Notes under the pieces: generated by a model | The model's database searches: none | What the model was told of the DNA's origin: nothing | What the model saw: only the letters and a program-made list of their open reading frames with translations | Source: Croceitalea rosinachiae | GTDB lineage: Bacteria > Bacteroidota > Bacteroidia > Flavobacteriales > Flavobacteriaceae | DNA: 64,000 nucleotides | NCBI RefSeq assembly: GCF_031846445.1 | Contig: NZ_JAVRHR010000001.1 | Coordinates: 1,364,001 to 1,428,000 of the forward strand | Direction: 5' to 3' | In this document: positions 34,976-44,674 of the stretch, in pieces | How the letters are laid out: each line of letters starts with the position of its first letter | Numbering within the stretch: position 1 is the stretch's first letter | Made by a program: the position numbers and the translations under genes

Positions 34976-36598
34976 ATGTTTATGGCAACTAATGCCCAAT
35001 CAACGAAAACGATTTCGCTAGGTAAGCACGGAATTCATCATTCAAACATTCACTATCAATTAACTTCAGACGACCTCCATGCCATTACCATAGCAAAAGA
35101 GATGGGCGTAGAATCATCTTTGGGAGCTTTGGCCGTTAATACAGGAGAATTTACTGGAAGGTCACCAATGGACCGCTTTATTGTCAAAGATGCTATTACG
35201 AAAGACAAGATTTGGTGGGGAGACATTAATATTCCCTTTGAGGAAGATAAATTTGATGCGCTCCATGATAAAGTTATAGACTACTTAAATGAAAAAGAGC
35301 TTTTTGTTCGTGATGCTTATGCATGTGCTGAAGATGATTATCGCTTAAATATTCGCGTCATAAATGAGTATCCTTGGTCCAACATGTTTGCCTATAATAT
35401 GTTTTTAAGACCAACTAATACCGAATTAGAAGCTTTTGCACCTGAATGGACCGTGATTAATGCTCCAGGTTTTATGGCGGATGCTAAAATTGATGGCACA
35501 AGGCAACATAATTTTGCAATTTTGAATTTCTCTAGAAAAATTGCCCTAATCGGAGGTACCGGATACACGGGTGAAATAAAAAAAGGAATTTTTTCTGCAT
35601 TAAATTTTATTCTTCCCGTTTTCAAAAATACATTGCCCATGCATTGTTCTGCTAATGTTGGAGAATATGGAGATACCGCTATTTTCTTTGGATTATCGGG
35701 TACTGGTAAAACCACCCTTTCTACTGATCCCAATCGAAAATTGATTGGTGATGATGAACATGGATGGACGGCAAAAAATACCGTTTTTAATTTTGAAGGA
35801 GGTTGTTATGCCAAGGTGATTAATCTTTCTAAAGATAATGAACCTGAAATCTATGGTGCTATTAGAAAAGGCGCAATTTTAGAGAACGTGATACTAAATG
35901 ACAATGGGGTAATTGATTTTGAAGATACTACTATAACCCAAAATACAAGGGTTAGTTATCCTATTTACCATATAGATAATATTAAGGAGCCTTCAATAGG
36001 TGAAAATGTAAAAAATGTTTTCTTTTTAACTGCAGATGCTTTTGGGGTACTTCCTCCAATCTCAAAGCTGACCCCTTCGCAGGCGGCGTATCACTTTATC
36101 TCTGGTTACACGGCAAAAGTTGCAGGAACTGAAGCCGGTGTAGTTGAGCCACAACCTTCATTTTCCGCATGTTTTGGAGCGCCGTTCATGCCATTACATC
36201 CTGCTAAATATGCTGAAATGCTCAGTAAAAAAATGATTGAATCTGGGGTTGATGTATGGTTGGTCAATACAGGTTGGACAGGTGGCCCCTATGGCGTGGG
36301 TACACGAATGAAATTGAAGTATACTCGGGCCATGATAAGTGCTGCTTTAAATGGTGACCTTGGGCTTTACAACTATGATAATTACCATATTCACTCTGTA
36401 TTTGGAGTTGCACAACCAAGGGAATGTCCAGGAGTACCAACTAAGGTTTTGAGTCCGAGGGCCACTTGGAATGATGATGAGGCCTATTATAAAACTGCTT
36501 TTAAACTATCCAATGCGTTTCGAGAAAATTTTAAAAAGTTTGAAGAACACGCAAACGAAGAAATCAGGCGGGGTGGACCGCAACGATATGCACATTAA
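34976..36598 (+). CDS. pckA: Phosphoenolpyruvate carboxykinase (ATP)
   Basis: A 540-residue ATP-dependent PEP carboxykinase, converting oxaloacetate to PEP in gluconeogenesis (or the reverse in CO2 fixation). Motifs: TGEFTGRSPMDRFIV near 58, the kinase-1a P-loop GLSGTGKTTLST near 241, DDEHGW near 260 (metal and kinase 2) and NTGWTGGPYGVGTRMKL near 436. ATG at 34976 and 34982 are both possible. A clean terminator follows. Confidence 0.97.
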   Translation: MFMATNAQSTKTISLGKHGIHHSNIHYQLTSDDLHAITIAKEMGVESSLGALAVNTGEFTGRSPMDRFIVKDAITKDKIWWGDINIPFEEDKFDALHDKVIDYLNEKELFVRDAYACAEDDYRLNIRVINEYPWSNMFAYNMFLRPTNTELEAFAPEWTVINAPGFMADAKIDGTRQHNFAILNFSRKIALIGGTGYTGEIKKGIFSALNFILPVFKNTLPMHCSANVGEYGDTAIFFGLSGTGKTTLSTDPNRKLIGDDEHGWTAKNTVFNFEGGCYAKVINLSKDNEPEIYGAIRKGAILENVILNDNGVIDFEDTTITQNTRVSYPIYHIDNIKEPSIGENVKNVFFLTADAFGVLPPISKLTPSQAAYHFISGYTAKVAGTEAGVVEPQPSFSACFGAPFMPLHPAKYAEMLSKKMIESGVDVWLVNTGWTGGPYGVGTRMKLKYTRAMISAALNGDLGLYNYDNYHIHSVFGVAQPRECPGVPTKVLSPRATWNDDEAYYKTAFKLSNAFRENFKKFEEHANEEIRRGGPQRYAH

Positions 36599-36604
36599 AA
36601 ATAG

Positions 36605-36634
36605 AAAACCCGATGTCAATACATCGGGTTTTTT
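36605..36634 (+). terminator. Intrinsic terminator of pckA
   Basis: AAAACCCGATGT (605-616) pairs perfectly with ACATCGGGTTTT (621-632) with a CAAT loop, followed by T. It lies 6 bp after pckA. Confidence 0.85.
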
Positions 36635-36655
36635 GTTTATTACTCCTTTTGGAAG

Positions 36656-37399
36656 TTATTTATTTGCATCTGCAATATATTTTTGAAGTGCCATGGTCAT
36701 TGAGGGGGTCTCTGGTGTTGGGGCCTTTATATCAATGCGAAGACCTGCATTGGTAGCAGCATTTACCGTGCTGTTTCCAAAAACGGCAATACGAGTTTCC
36801 TTTTGTTCAAAATCAGGAAAATTCTTCAATAAAGACTCAATTCCTGAAGGGCTAAAGAAAACCAAAACATCATAGTATACATTTCGTAAATCTGAAAGAT
36901 CACTTACTACAGTTTTATAAAAAACACCTCTTTTCCAGTCTAATTTTAAATCATCCAGCGCTTTCGGTACTTGAGGTTTAAGCGTATCAGAGGATGGCAG
37001 TAAAAACTTTTCATCCTTGTATTTTTTGAACATGGGGATTAAGTCTGTAAATAAGCGCTTTCCAACATATATTTTACGTTTTCTGTAAACTACATATTTT
37101 TGAAGATAGAATGCTACCGCCTCAGATTGGCAAAAATATTTCATAGTATCTGGCACCTTAAAACGCATTTCTTCGGCTATTCTAAAAAAATGGTCGACGG
37201 CATTTCTGCTTGTCAAAATAATGGCCGTATAATCATTAAGGTCAATTTTTTGTTGGCGCACACTTTTTGCGGCAACCCCTTCAACATGTATAAAGGGTCT
37301 AAAATCAACTTTGACCTTTGATTTTTCAATGAGACGTGAATAAGGAGAGTTTTCCATTTTTGGTTCTGGTTGAGAGACCAAAATCGTTTTTACTTTCAT
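36656..37399 (-). CDS. hemD: Uroporphyrinogen-III synthase
   Basis: A 248-residue HemD, closing hydroxymethylbilane to uroporphyrinogen III in haem synthesis. Family features: TILVSQPEP near 5, ILTSRNAVDHFF near 68, and FFSPSGIESLL near 180. HemD is poorly conserved, so the supporting clue is DUF4271 directly upstream, a common Bacteroidota pairing. I use ATG at 37399, since the longer frame would overlap the end of that gene. Confidence 0.88.
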   Translation of the reverse strand: MKVKTILVSQPEPKMENSPYSRLIEKSKVKVDFRPFIHVEGVAAKSVRQQKIDLNDYTAIILTSRNAVDHFFRIAEEMRFKVPDTMKYFCQSEAVAFYLQKYVVYRKRKIYVGKRLFTDLIPMFKKYKDEKFLLPSSDTLKPQVPKALDDLKLDWKRGVFYKTVVSDLSDLRNVYYDVLVFFSPSGIESLLKNFPDFEQKETRIAVFGNSTVNAATNAGLRIDIKAPTPETPSMTMALQKYIADANK

Positions 37400-37404
37400 A
37401 AGAA

Positions 37405-38061
37405 TCAATCTTTTAGATAGCTTCCGATAATTACTATAGGTGAAATTTCGAGTGTGCAAAGGTACAAAATAAAATAAAGAATGTTGTTTACAATTAACTT
37501 TTGATGGTTTCTTAGAATTGTGATCAAACCAATGCCATTTATGAAAAGTATTAGAAAAAGGGTTGCGTAAATAACAAGTTTTGAGTCTTGTAAAATATAA
37601 ATTACGATTACATTGCCAAAAAAGGCAACTATGCCTCCATAGTTGAAATACGTCAACTTTTCAAAAATTAAATCGTTCATAATGGTTATGTTCTCAAAAA
37701 AATAGCCATTCCCAAGTTGAAGTAAGATTTTGAACATCAAATAGGTCAATATTAATATGAGCATTACCGAAAATAAGGTGGGGTAGGCGTTCAATACTTT
37801 TTCTGAAAGTATGTTATAGGCTAGAAAAACAAAGAGAGAAATATTAAGAAGTTGAAAAAGTGTAATGAGTATGTGAAACCAATTAAAAAAGCGACCTTTC
37901 TTTTTACTTTGAGCTAAATACTTGTTGTTAAATGGTAGTATGAGAAAAGTAGAAAAAGTGGATTTAAAAAAATATTTACTCAAAGCCAGTAATAATAGAC
38001 TTAAGCCTAAGATTAATGTCATCCAATCCAAAGAGATAATATTTCTATACACTGAATTCAT
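37405..38061 (-). CDS. DUF4271 membrane protein
   Basis: A 218-residue protein with about six to seven hydrophobic segments, matching DUF4271, which lies next to hemD across Bacteroidota. Function unknown. Its start overlaps the glycosyltransferase stop in ATGA and it ends 5 bp before hemD, so the three genes are coupled. Confidence 0.82.
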   Translation of the reverse strand: MNSVYRNIISLDWMTLILGLSLLLLALSKYFFKSTFSTFLILPFNNKYLAQSKKKGRFFNWFHILITLFQLLNISLFVFLAYNILSEKVLNAYPTLFSVMLILILTYLMFKILLQLGNGYFFENITIMNDLIFEKLTYFNYGGIVAFFGNVIVIYILQDSKLVIYATLFLILFINGIGLITILRNHQKLIVNNILYFILYLCTLEISPIVIIGSYLKD

Positions 38062-39722
38062 TTTTTGATTTTAATACTTGGGCTGTTAATGGCTGATTGC
38101 AATCCATTTTCAGAAATGGAAAATTTCAAATATTCTGGCTGAACGTCCACGGGAAGTACTAAGCTGCATCTTAATTCGGTGGTATCTTTTACTTTTAAAT
38201 ATTTTACATTACTTTTTTTGTCAATTTCGAGTGGCTTTACTTCTTTCAATTGTTTGTAGTGATTAAGATACCCTACTTTTAAGTCCATTTTACTAAGAGG
38301 GATGCTCTTATCGTATGGATTATAGATTTGTAAAGTAAATTTATCAGTGTTCAATTTAATAGTCCCATTCGCTATAAAACATTGTAATTTTCTGTATGAT
38401 TCAAAATCATCAATATACCATCCATAGTACTCTTGTCCATTAAGAATGGTATAACTAAAATCACCACTATTGGCATATGGGGTAACATAGGCAATTTTGC
38501 GATTCTGCATTTTGGCTTCTGAATCATCTATGGAATATTGGTTGCGCCGATAAAAGATATTGTTGAGGGAGAAGGCTTCATTACCTGTATAAAAAGCATA
38601 CATAGGTGCCCGCCTATAACTGTTTTCAAAAATCACTGGGTTACTACCTACATTGGCTTCAAGCCTTTCAGACCATTCTTTATTGCCATGTGTTTCATAT
38701 TCGATGGGCAATAAAGGTTGGTGAACGAGCCATAATCTAGCGTATAATAGAATAACAGTACTTGCTATTGACAAACGATACATCCATTTTCTGCTATTTG
38801 TATTGCTAAGCAAGTATTCATAGGCCAAAAGAGCCATGGGTATACAAATTACAATGACCCATTGTGCTTGTGTTCTTCTTTGAAAGCTTGATAAAAAGAA
38901 AAATAGAATGATACCATAACTTAAGAAGACCAAAGCCCTTTTAAATTTGTCTTTTGGTCGTGCTTTGAACAAAGCCAGATAAAACCAAGGAAATAGAAGA
39001 CCAAAATTGGCGATTAAATTCAAAAGGTAGCCTAAAGTAAAACCTTCAAAACTATAAGGTTGATTGGGCCTTTCGGATAAATGATATTCTATGGACACAA
39101 AATCATGGTCGTACAACCATATAAAATGCGGAGTATAGCATAAAAGCGCAACAACTACGGCAAGCCAAGCGAACTTGTTTTTTATGATACCTGGGTTAGA
39201 TAACAAAACAAAAATAATAACTAGCACGGCGTGATACTTACTGTACATTAAAGCGGCCATGACTAACCCTAAAAGCAAAGAAATTAAAAAAGAAGAAGAG
39301 GTGATAAATTTTTTATAGACCAATAAAAACAGTGAAGTAAAAAATAGTAATGGAGTATCCGGTAGAGTCAAAAAGCCGTACGCATTAAATAATGCCATTG
39401 AAAATAAGAGCAAGAAAAAATGCGGGACAAACTTTTTCTTTAACTCATTATCAACCAAAAGCCAAAGTATAGTAATGGTTCCTGAACCCAATAAACAACT
39501 TATAAAGCGTACGCCAAGCTCTCCATCAAAAAGCAAGTTTCCAAGCCATATCAAAAAGGCAACCATTGGTGGATGGTCAAAGTATCCCCAATCGAGTTGT
39601 TGTGAATAATACCAGTAATAGGCCTCATCATAGATAAGTTGGGTGAAAATACTCTGTAATATATTCAGTAAAAACAGCGCCCCTAAAAAGATAAAAAACG
39701 CCTTGGGAAAACGGTCTGCCAT
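38058..39722 (-). CDS. Glycosyltransferase family 39-like membrane protein
   Basis: A 554-residue integral-membrane glycosyltransferase of the GT39/ArnT/PMT class, using lipid-linked sugars. The acidic first-loop motif DEAYYWYYSQQLDWGYFDHPP (residues 30-49) is the diagnostic acceptor/catalytic region. About 11-12 helices precede a C-terminal periplasmic domain. I use ATG at 39722 (MADRFPK). It is divergent from a polyprenol-phosphate sugar synthase across about 95 bp, a functional match: that enzyme makes the lipid-linked sugar this type of protein consumes. Confidence 0.88.
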   Translation of the reverse strand: MADRFPKAFFIFLGALFLLNILQSIFTQLIYDEAYYWYYSQQLDWGYFDHPPMVAFLIWLGNLLFDGELGVRFISCLLGSGTITILWLLVDNELKKKFVPHFFLLLFSMALFNAYGFLTLPDTPLLFFTSLFLLVYKKFITSSSFLISLLLGLVMAALMYSKYHAVLVIIFVLLSNPGIIKNKFAWLAVVVALLCYTPHFIWLYDHDFVSIEYHLSERPNQPYSFEGFTLGYLLNLIANFGLLFPWFYLALFKARPKDKFKRALVFLSYGIILFFFLSSFQRRTQAQWVIVICIPMALLAYEYLLSNTNSRKWMYRLSIASTVILLYARLWLVHQPLLPIEYETHGNKEWSERLEANVGSNPVIFENSYRRAPMYAFYTGNEAFSLNNIFYRRNQYSIDDSEAKMQNRKIAYVTPYANSGDFSYTILNGQEYYGWYIDDFESYRKLQCFIANGTIKLNTDKFTLQIYNPYDKSIPLSKMDLKVGYLNHYKQLKEVKPLEIDKKSNVKYLKVKDTTELRCSLVLPVDVQPEYLKFSISENGLQSAINSPSIKIKK

Positions 39723-39817
39723 TAAAATTGTGGTTAACGACGCAAAGTTACAAATAAAGAAAGGCAATTAAGATAGCTGATAAAAAACACTATTTTTACC
39801 CTTCTAAATTTGAGTTT

Positions 39818-40546
39818 GTGTCAGAAGGATTAGTAATCATACCTACTTTCAATGAAATTGAGAATATTGAAGCCATTATCAAAACCGTTTTTGATTTAAA
39901 AAAAGACTTTCATATTCTTGTTGTTGATGATAATTCACCCGATGGCACAGCCGCCAATGTTCGTGAGCTCCAATCAGAATTCTCAGACAAACTCTATTTA
40001 GAGGTGAGAAAAGAAAAAGCTGGATTGGGTACTGCCTATATTCATGGGTTTAAATGGGCATTAGCTAAAGGGTATGATTATATTTTTGAAATGGATGCTG
40101 ACTTTTCTCATAAACCAAGTGATCTATTAAGATTGCACAGGGCATGTTTAAATGGGGCAGATGTTGCTGTGGGCTCACGTTATAAGAAGGGTGTTAATGT
40201 GGTCAATTGGCCTTTAATTCGAATCTTACTGTCATATGGGGCTTCATTTTACGTGAAATTTATCACAGGAATGAAAGTTCATGATCCAACCGCAGGTTTC
40301 GTATGTTATAAACGAGAGGTTTTAGAGGCTATTGAATTAGATCGTGTGCGATTTATTGGTTATGCTTTTCAAATTGAAATGAAGTTTAGGGCTTATCTCA
40401 AAAAATTTAAAATTGAAGAAGTCTCCATCATTTTTACAGACCGTATCAATGGAAAATCTAAAATGAATTCATCCATAGTCAGAGAGGCTATTATCGGTGT
40501 CATAAGTATGAAGTTTCGTAGTATTTTTTTTAAAAACAGCTTTTAA
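39818..40546 (+). CDS. Polyprenol-phosphate sugar synthase (GT2, Dpm1-like)
   Basis: A 242-residue GT2 glycosyltransferase resembling dolichol/polyprenol-phosphate mannose synthase. Motifs: IIPTFNEIENIEAI near 6, VDDNSPDGTA near 36, EMDADFSH near 91 (metal binding) and FQIEMKFRAYLK near 188. The start is GTG at 39818. No C-terminal membrane helices are seen, as in the soluble Dpm1 form. It sits head to head with a GT39-like gene and 2 bp ahead of a dihydroorotase. Confidence 0.9.
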   Translation: MSEGLVIIPTFNEIENIEAIIKTVFDLKKDFHILVVDDNSPDGTAANVRELQSEFSDKLYLEVRKEKAGLGTAYIHGFKWALAKGYDYIFEMDADFSHKPSDLLRLHRACLNGADVAVGSRYKKGVNVVNWPLIRILLSYGASFYVKFITGMKVHDPTAGFVCYKREVLEAIELDRVRFIGYAFQIEMKFRAYLKKFKIEEVSIIFTDRINGKSKMNSSIVREAIIGVISMKFRSIFFKNSF

Positions 40547-40548
40547 CC

Positions 40549-41883
40549 ATGAAGACTATTCTAATCAAAAATGCCAAAGCGGTTAATGAAGGCAAGCAAT
40601 TTGAGACCGATGTGCTGATTAAAGGTGATCATATTGAAAAGGTAGGGAAAGATATTTCACATGAAACTGCTGAGGTCATAGACTTAAATGGTAATCTTCT
40701 CTTGCCAGGTGTCATTGATGACCAAGTGCATTTTAGGGAACCAGGCCTTACCCATAAAGGAACTATAGCTACTGAAAGCCGTGCTGCCATTGCTGGCGGT
40801 ATCACTTCTTTTATGGAACAACCAAATACGAATCCGCAGACAACGACCATTCAAAAACTAGAAGAGAAATTTGCGGTGGCCTCAGATACTGCCTTTGCCA
40901 ATTATTCTTTTTTGTTTGGGGGCACCAATGATAATTTGGAAGAGCTTAAAAAATTGGACAAGAAGAGTTGTTCAGGCGTGAAGTTATTTTTGGGATCCTC
41001 AACGGGTAATATGCTAGTAGATAATGAAAAAGTATTAGAACAGATATTCTTAAATACTGAAATGGTGATTTCAACGCATTGTGAAGATGAAGGCACTATC
41101 AGAAATAACTTAGCTAAATATCTAAATGAGTTCGGAGATGATATTCCTATTAAGTACCACCCAATAATTAGAAGTGAAGAAGCCTGTTACCTCTCATCTT
41201 CAAAAGCAATTGCGCTAGCTAAAAAGACAGGAGCACGACTACACGTTTTTCACCTTTCTACTGGAAAGGAAACAGACTTGTTTACCAATGACATTCCGCT
41301 TAAAAAGAAAAAGATTACAGCTGAGGTATGCATACATCATCTTTGGTTTTCAGATGAAGATTATGACGAAAAAGGTACGCTAATCAAATGGAACCCTGCA
41401 GTAAAGACCAAGACCGATAAAGAAGAGTTATGGAAAGCTTTATTAGATGACCGTATTGATGTAATCGCCACGGATCATGCCCCACATACCTTACAAGAAA
41501 AAGATAACCCCTACACAACAGCCCCATCTGGTGGCCCTTTAGTGCAACATGCTCTGACAGCCATGTTACAGAAGCAGAACGAGGGTTTAATTTCTTTAGA
41601 ACAAATAGTACAGAAAATGTGCCATAACCCAGCTCTTTTATTTGATATTGAAAAACGGGGATTTATAAAAGAAGGGTATTATGCTGATTTAGTTGAGGTA
41701 GCACTAAATTCTAAATGGCAAGTTAAAAAAGAAAACATTTTTTATAAATGTGAATGGTCTCCCTTTGAAGGTATTACCTTTGGTTCGCAAGTAAGACGCA
41801 CATTTGTAAATGGACATTTAGCCTTTGATAATGGAAGTTTTTCAGAAAAAAAGAACGCAAAAAGACTCACTTTTGATAGGTAG
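40549..41883 (+). CDS. pyrC: Dihydroorotase
   Basis: A 444-residue dihydroorotase of the long (class I) type, forming dihydroorotate in pyrimidine synthesis. Metal site pieces: DDQVHFREPG near 57, the carbamylated Lys in GVKLFLGSSTGN near 145, STHCED near 175, VFHLST near 230 and ATDHAPH near 305. The first HxH motif reads QxH: a Gln replaces the first His. This also occurs in other Bacteroidota dihydroorotases, as I recall, but it is atypical of the family. Its end overlaps the DUF4296 gene by about 53 bp. Confidence 0.92.
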   Translation: MKTILIKNAKAVNEGKQFETDVLIKGDHIEKVGKDISHETAEVIDLNGNLLLPGVIDDQVHFREPGLTHKGTIATESRAAIAGGITSFMEQPNTNPQTTTIQKLEEKFAVASDTAFANYSFLFGGTNDNLEELKKLDKKSCSGVKLFLGSSTGNMLVDNEKVLEQIFLNTEMVISTHCEDEGTIRNNLAKYLNEFGDDIPIKYHPIIRSEEACYLSSSKAIALAKKTGARLHVFHLSTGKETDLFTNDIPLKKKKITAEVCIHHLWFSDEDYDEKGTLIKWNPAVKTKTDKEELWKALLDDRIDVIATDHAPHTLQEKDNPYTTAPSGGPLVQHALTAMLQKQNEGLISLEQIVQKMCHNPALLFDIEKRGFIKEGYYADLVEVALNSKWQVKKENIFYKCEWSPFEGITFGSQVRRTFVNGHLAFDNGSFSEKKNAKRLTFDR

Positions 41884-42346
41884 TTTTAAAAGAACAAGTT
41901 GTTTTTTTATATTGATAATGGTGATTGTTTCTTGCGCCGAAAAAGTGATTGAGCCGCCAGAAAATCTTATTCCAAAAGAGAAAATGACCAATATTTTATA
42001 TGATTTGGCCATTTTAAATGCAGCAGAATCCACGGATCCTAATGCCCTTAAGAACCACCATATTGAAACAATGCCGTACCTCTTTGAGAAATACACAATT
42101 GATAGTGTACAGTTTTCTCAAAGCGATCTCTATTATGCTTCCCTTCCCTTAGAGTATGAAGGTATTTATGAAGCTATTGAAGCAAGATTGGAAAAAGAGA
42201 AAAAAGTATTTGATGACGCTCGAAAAGAGAAGACGGAGAAGGCTCGTAAACGGGCCGATAAAGTGCGTGATAGTTTAAAGAAGGTCGCTAGCGGTAAAAC
42301 TAAACCTCCAGTTCTTTCAAAAAAAGAGAGCAATAGTCAAGAGTAA
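41831..42346 (+). CDS. DUF4296 lipoprotein
   Basis: A protein of about 171 residues resembling DUF4296, with a lipobox in ILIMVIVSC near residue 35, so a lipidated envelope protein. The C-terminal third is very charged (Lys/Glu/Arg, about residues 120-170). Start uncertain: ATG at 41831 overlaps pyrC, whereas a TTG at 41873 gives a more usual signal peptide. Its 3' end overlaps the convergent epimerase by 47 bp. Function unknown. Confidence 0.78.
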   Translation: MEVFQKKRTQKDSLLIGSFKRTSCFFILIMVIVSCAEKVIEPPENLIPKEKMTNILYDLAILNAAESTDPNALKNHHIETMPYLFEKYTIDSVQFSQSDLYYASLPLEYEGIYEAIEARLEKEKKVFDDARKEKTEKARKRADKVRDSLKKVASGKTKPPVLSKKESNSQE

Positions 42347-43313
42347 TTTTTTCCAAATTATCAAACTGAAATTCTGGTAGCGATTTCTTGATTTTTGAAT
42401 TGTCATAAAGCTGTTTTTGAGCTAAAGCCTTAGCCGTATTTTTAGATAGTTTTCTCCTTTTGCCCATTAAATTGGATTTGAACCAATCAAATCTCCAAAA
42501 TAGTTGTAGCATCCAACTTTTAAGCTCTTGCGAAGGAGCTTTTTTGTTCAGTCCCTTTGCCAATATTCCACTCAAGGTTTTATAACTCCAATTTTCATTG
42601 ACCAAAATAAAACGCTCATTTTGGATATCGGATGTCATTAAATAGATCATGGCCCTTACAACTTCTTGCACAGATACAAAGCCTGTTCCGTTAGGCAAAT
42701 AATAGTTGGGTCCTTTCATGGCCGCATAAAAGAAAAGCCCACTTCCGGACTTCCAAAACCCTGGCCCCAATATTACTCCAGGATTAACAATAACGACAGG
42801 AACACCCTCTTGAGAAGCACGCCAGACTTCCATTTCTGCAGCATGTTTTGATACGGCGTAGCCAGATTTTGAAGTCTCGGTCCATTCATTTGATTCTTTT
42901 ATGGGGCTATTGGCGATACTATCCCCAATAGCCGCAATGGAACCTACATAACATAGTTTTTCAATACTTTTAGAAATACACAAATTCACCACATTTGTAG
43001 TTCCTTCGATGTTGATTTTCAATAATGTTTTATAATCTTTTGGGTCAAATGATATGAATGCCGCTGCATGGTAAACTTGGGTAATTCCTTCAAACGCTTT
43101 TTCTAGTGCGTAAACATCAAGAATATTACATTCAACCCAATCAATGGCCTCAAAGAGCATTTCATGGTCTTCCGTGTAGTACGCGAACACTTTTTTAGTA
43201 TGGGCTATTCTTTTTTTGGTTCTATAGGTCGCTCTAGGTTTATGACCCGATTGAACCAATTGCAGAAGCAAATGTGCACCCACCAAACCCGTGCCCCCAG
43301 TAACTAAAATCAT
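42300..43313 (-). CDS. NAD-dependent epimerase/dehydratase family protein
   Basis: A 337-residue extended short-chain dehydrogenase. The cofactor motif VTGGTGLVGAHLLLQL is at the start, and the catalytic YxxxK is in GYAVSKHAAEM near 155. It resembles dihydroflavonol-4-reductase-like or sterol dehydrogenase-type members, so the substrate cannot be read. ATG at 43313; a TTG two codons earlier is in frame. It converges on the DUF4296 gene with a 47 bp overlap and is divergent from tyrS. Confidence 0.88.
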   Translation of the reverse strand: MILVTGGTGLVGAHLLLQLVQSGHKPRATYRTKKRIAHTKKVFAYYTEDHEMLFEAIDWVECNILDVYALEKAFEGITQVYHAAAFISFDPKDYKTLLKINIEGTTNVVNLCISKSIEKLCYVGSIAAIGDSIANSPIKESNEWTETSKSGYAVSKHAAEMEVWRASQEGVPVVIVNPGVILGPGFWKSGSGLFFYAAMKGPNYYLPNGTGFVSVQEVVRAMIYLMTSDIQNERFILVNENWSYKTLSGILAKGLNKKAPSQELKSWMLQLFWRFDWFKSNLMGKRRKLSKNTAKALAQKQLYDNSKIKKSLPEFQFDNLEKITLDYCSLFLKELEV

Positions 43314-43344
43314 ATTCAAATGTACCTATTCTCAAACAACATTC

Positions 43345-43352
43345 TATATTTG
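43345..43352 (+). promoter_or_regulatory. Candidate -7 box of tyrS
   Basis: TATATTTG, fitting TAnnTTTG, ends 24 bp upstream of the tyrS ATG at 43377. It lies inside the upstream in-frame extension, supporting the shorter start. No TTG -33 element is clear. Confidence 0.4.
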
Positions 43353-43376
43353 CAGCTGACTAAATATGTTTTGATT

Positions 43377-44672
43377 ATGGCAAAGAATTTTGTTGAAGAA
43401 TTGGAATGGAGGGGAATGTTGCATGACGCTATGCCAGGCACGGGCGAACATCTTTCAAGTGGAATGCAGGCGGCTTATGTCGGCATAGATCCCACGGCAG
43501 ATTCTTTACATATAGGTCATTTAGTAAGTGTGATGATGTTGCGCCATTTTCAATTAGCGGGGCACAAACCAGTTGCTTTGGTAGGGGGTGCAACGGGTAT
43601 GATTGGTGATCCTTCTGGAAAATCAGCGGAGCGCAATCTTTTGGATGAAAAAACACTTCGCCATAACCAACAAGCTTTGAAAGAACAATTAGGTCGCTTC
43701 TTAGATTTTGAAAGTGATGCTTCAAATGCCGCTATTTTGGTCAATAATTATGACTGGATGAAAGACTTTTCTTTTTTGGATTTCATCAGGGATGTTGGAA
43801 AGCACATCACGGTCAATTATATGATGGCAAAAGATTCGGTTAAAAAGCGACTGTCTTCAGAAGCCAAAGAAGGGATGTCTTTTACAGAATTTACCTATCA
43901 GTTGGTTCAGGGATACGATTTTTTGCATTTGTACAGAACCCATAATTGTACCCTCCAGATGGGCGGCAGTGACCAATGGGGCAATATTACCACAGGTACG
44001 GAATTAATCAGAAGAATTGAAGGCGGAAAAGGCTATGCTTTGACCTGTCCATTAATTACAAAAGCTGATGGCACTAAATTTGGTAAAACAGAGAGTGGTA
44101 ATGTATGGTTGGATGCGAACCGAACATCGCCTTATCGGTTTTATCAGTATTGGTTGAACACATCTGATGAAGATGCTGAAAAGTATATTAAGATATTCAC
44201 TTTTTTAACGAAGGATGAAATAGAAGCTTTGGTTACAATCCATAAAGAAGCTCCTCACCAAAGAGCCTTGCAAAAAAAGCTGGCCGAAGAAATAACGGTG
44301 ATGGTGCATTCACAAGAAGACTTAGAGAATGCTGTTAAGGCCAGCACTATTTTGTTCGGAAAATCCACTTCTGAAGATTTAAAACAACTGGATGCCAAAA
44401 CTTTTTTAGATGTTTTTGATGGTGTTCCAAAAGCAGAGATAGCACTATCTGATTTGGAAAATGGTCTTGATATGATAGCAGCTTTGGCAGCTAAAACCGG
44501 TTTTTTAGGTTCTAACGGCGAGGCTCGTAGAGAATTGAAACAAAACGCTATTTCGGTAAATAAAGAAAAGGTAAAAGAGGACTATAAAATCACCAAAGAA
44601 AATTTAATCAACGATAAGTTTGTTTTGTTACAGCGTGGGAAAAAGAACTACTTTGTTTTGGTGGTAAAATAG
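43377..44672 (+). CDS. tyrS: Tyrosyl-tRNA synthetase
   Basis: A 431-residue class I synthetase. HIGH is in PTADSLHIGHLVSV near residue 38, the KMSKS equivalent is KFGKT in ADGTKFGKTESG near 226, and an S4 RNA-binding domain ends the protein (about 365-430). The start MAKNFVEELEWRG is typical of bacterial TyrRS, so I prefer ATG at 43377 over the longer frame from 43320. Confidence 0.97.
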   Translation: MAKNFVEELEWRGMLHDAMPGTGEHLSSGMQAAYVGIDPTADSLHIGHLVSVMMLRHFQLAGHKPVALVGGATGMIGDPSGKSAERNLLDEKTLRHNQQALKEQLGRFLDFESDASNAAILVNNYDWMKDFSFLDFIRDVGKHITVNYMMAKDSVKKRLSSEAKEGMSFTEFTYQLVQGYDFLHLYRTHNCTLQMGGSDQWGNITTGTELIRRIEGGKGYALTCPLITKADGTKFGKTESGNVWLDANRTSPYRFYQYWLNTSDEDAEKYIKIFTFLTKDEIEALVTIHKEAPHQRALQKKLAEEITVMVHSQEDLENAVKASTILFGKSTSEDLKQLDAKTFLDVFDGVPKAEIALSDLENGLDMIAALAAKTGFLGSNGEARRELKQNAISVNKEKVKEDYKITKENLINDKFVLLQRGKKNYFVLVVK

Positions 44673-44674
44673 AT

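Noticed and set aside
43320..43376. N-terminal extension of tyrS
   Set aside because: A TATATTTG promoter element lies inside it and the conserved TyrRS start is at 43377.
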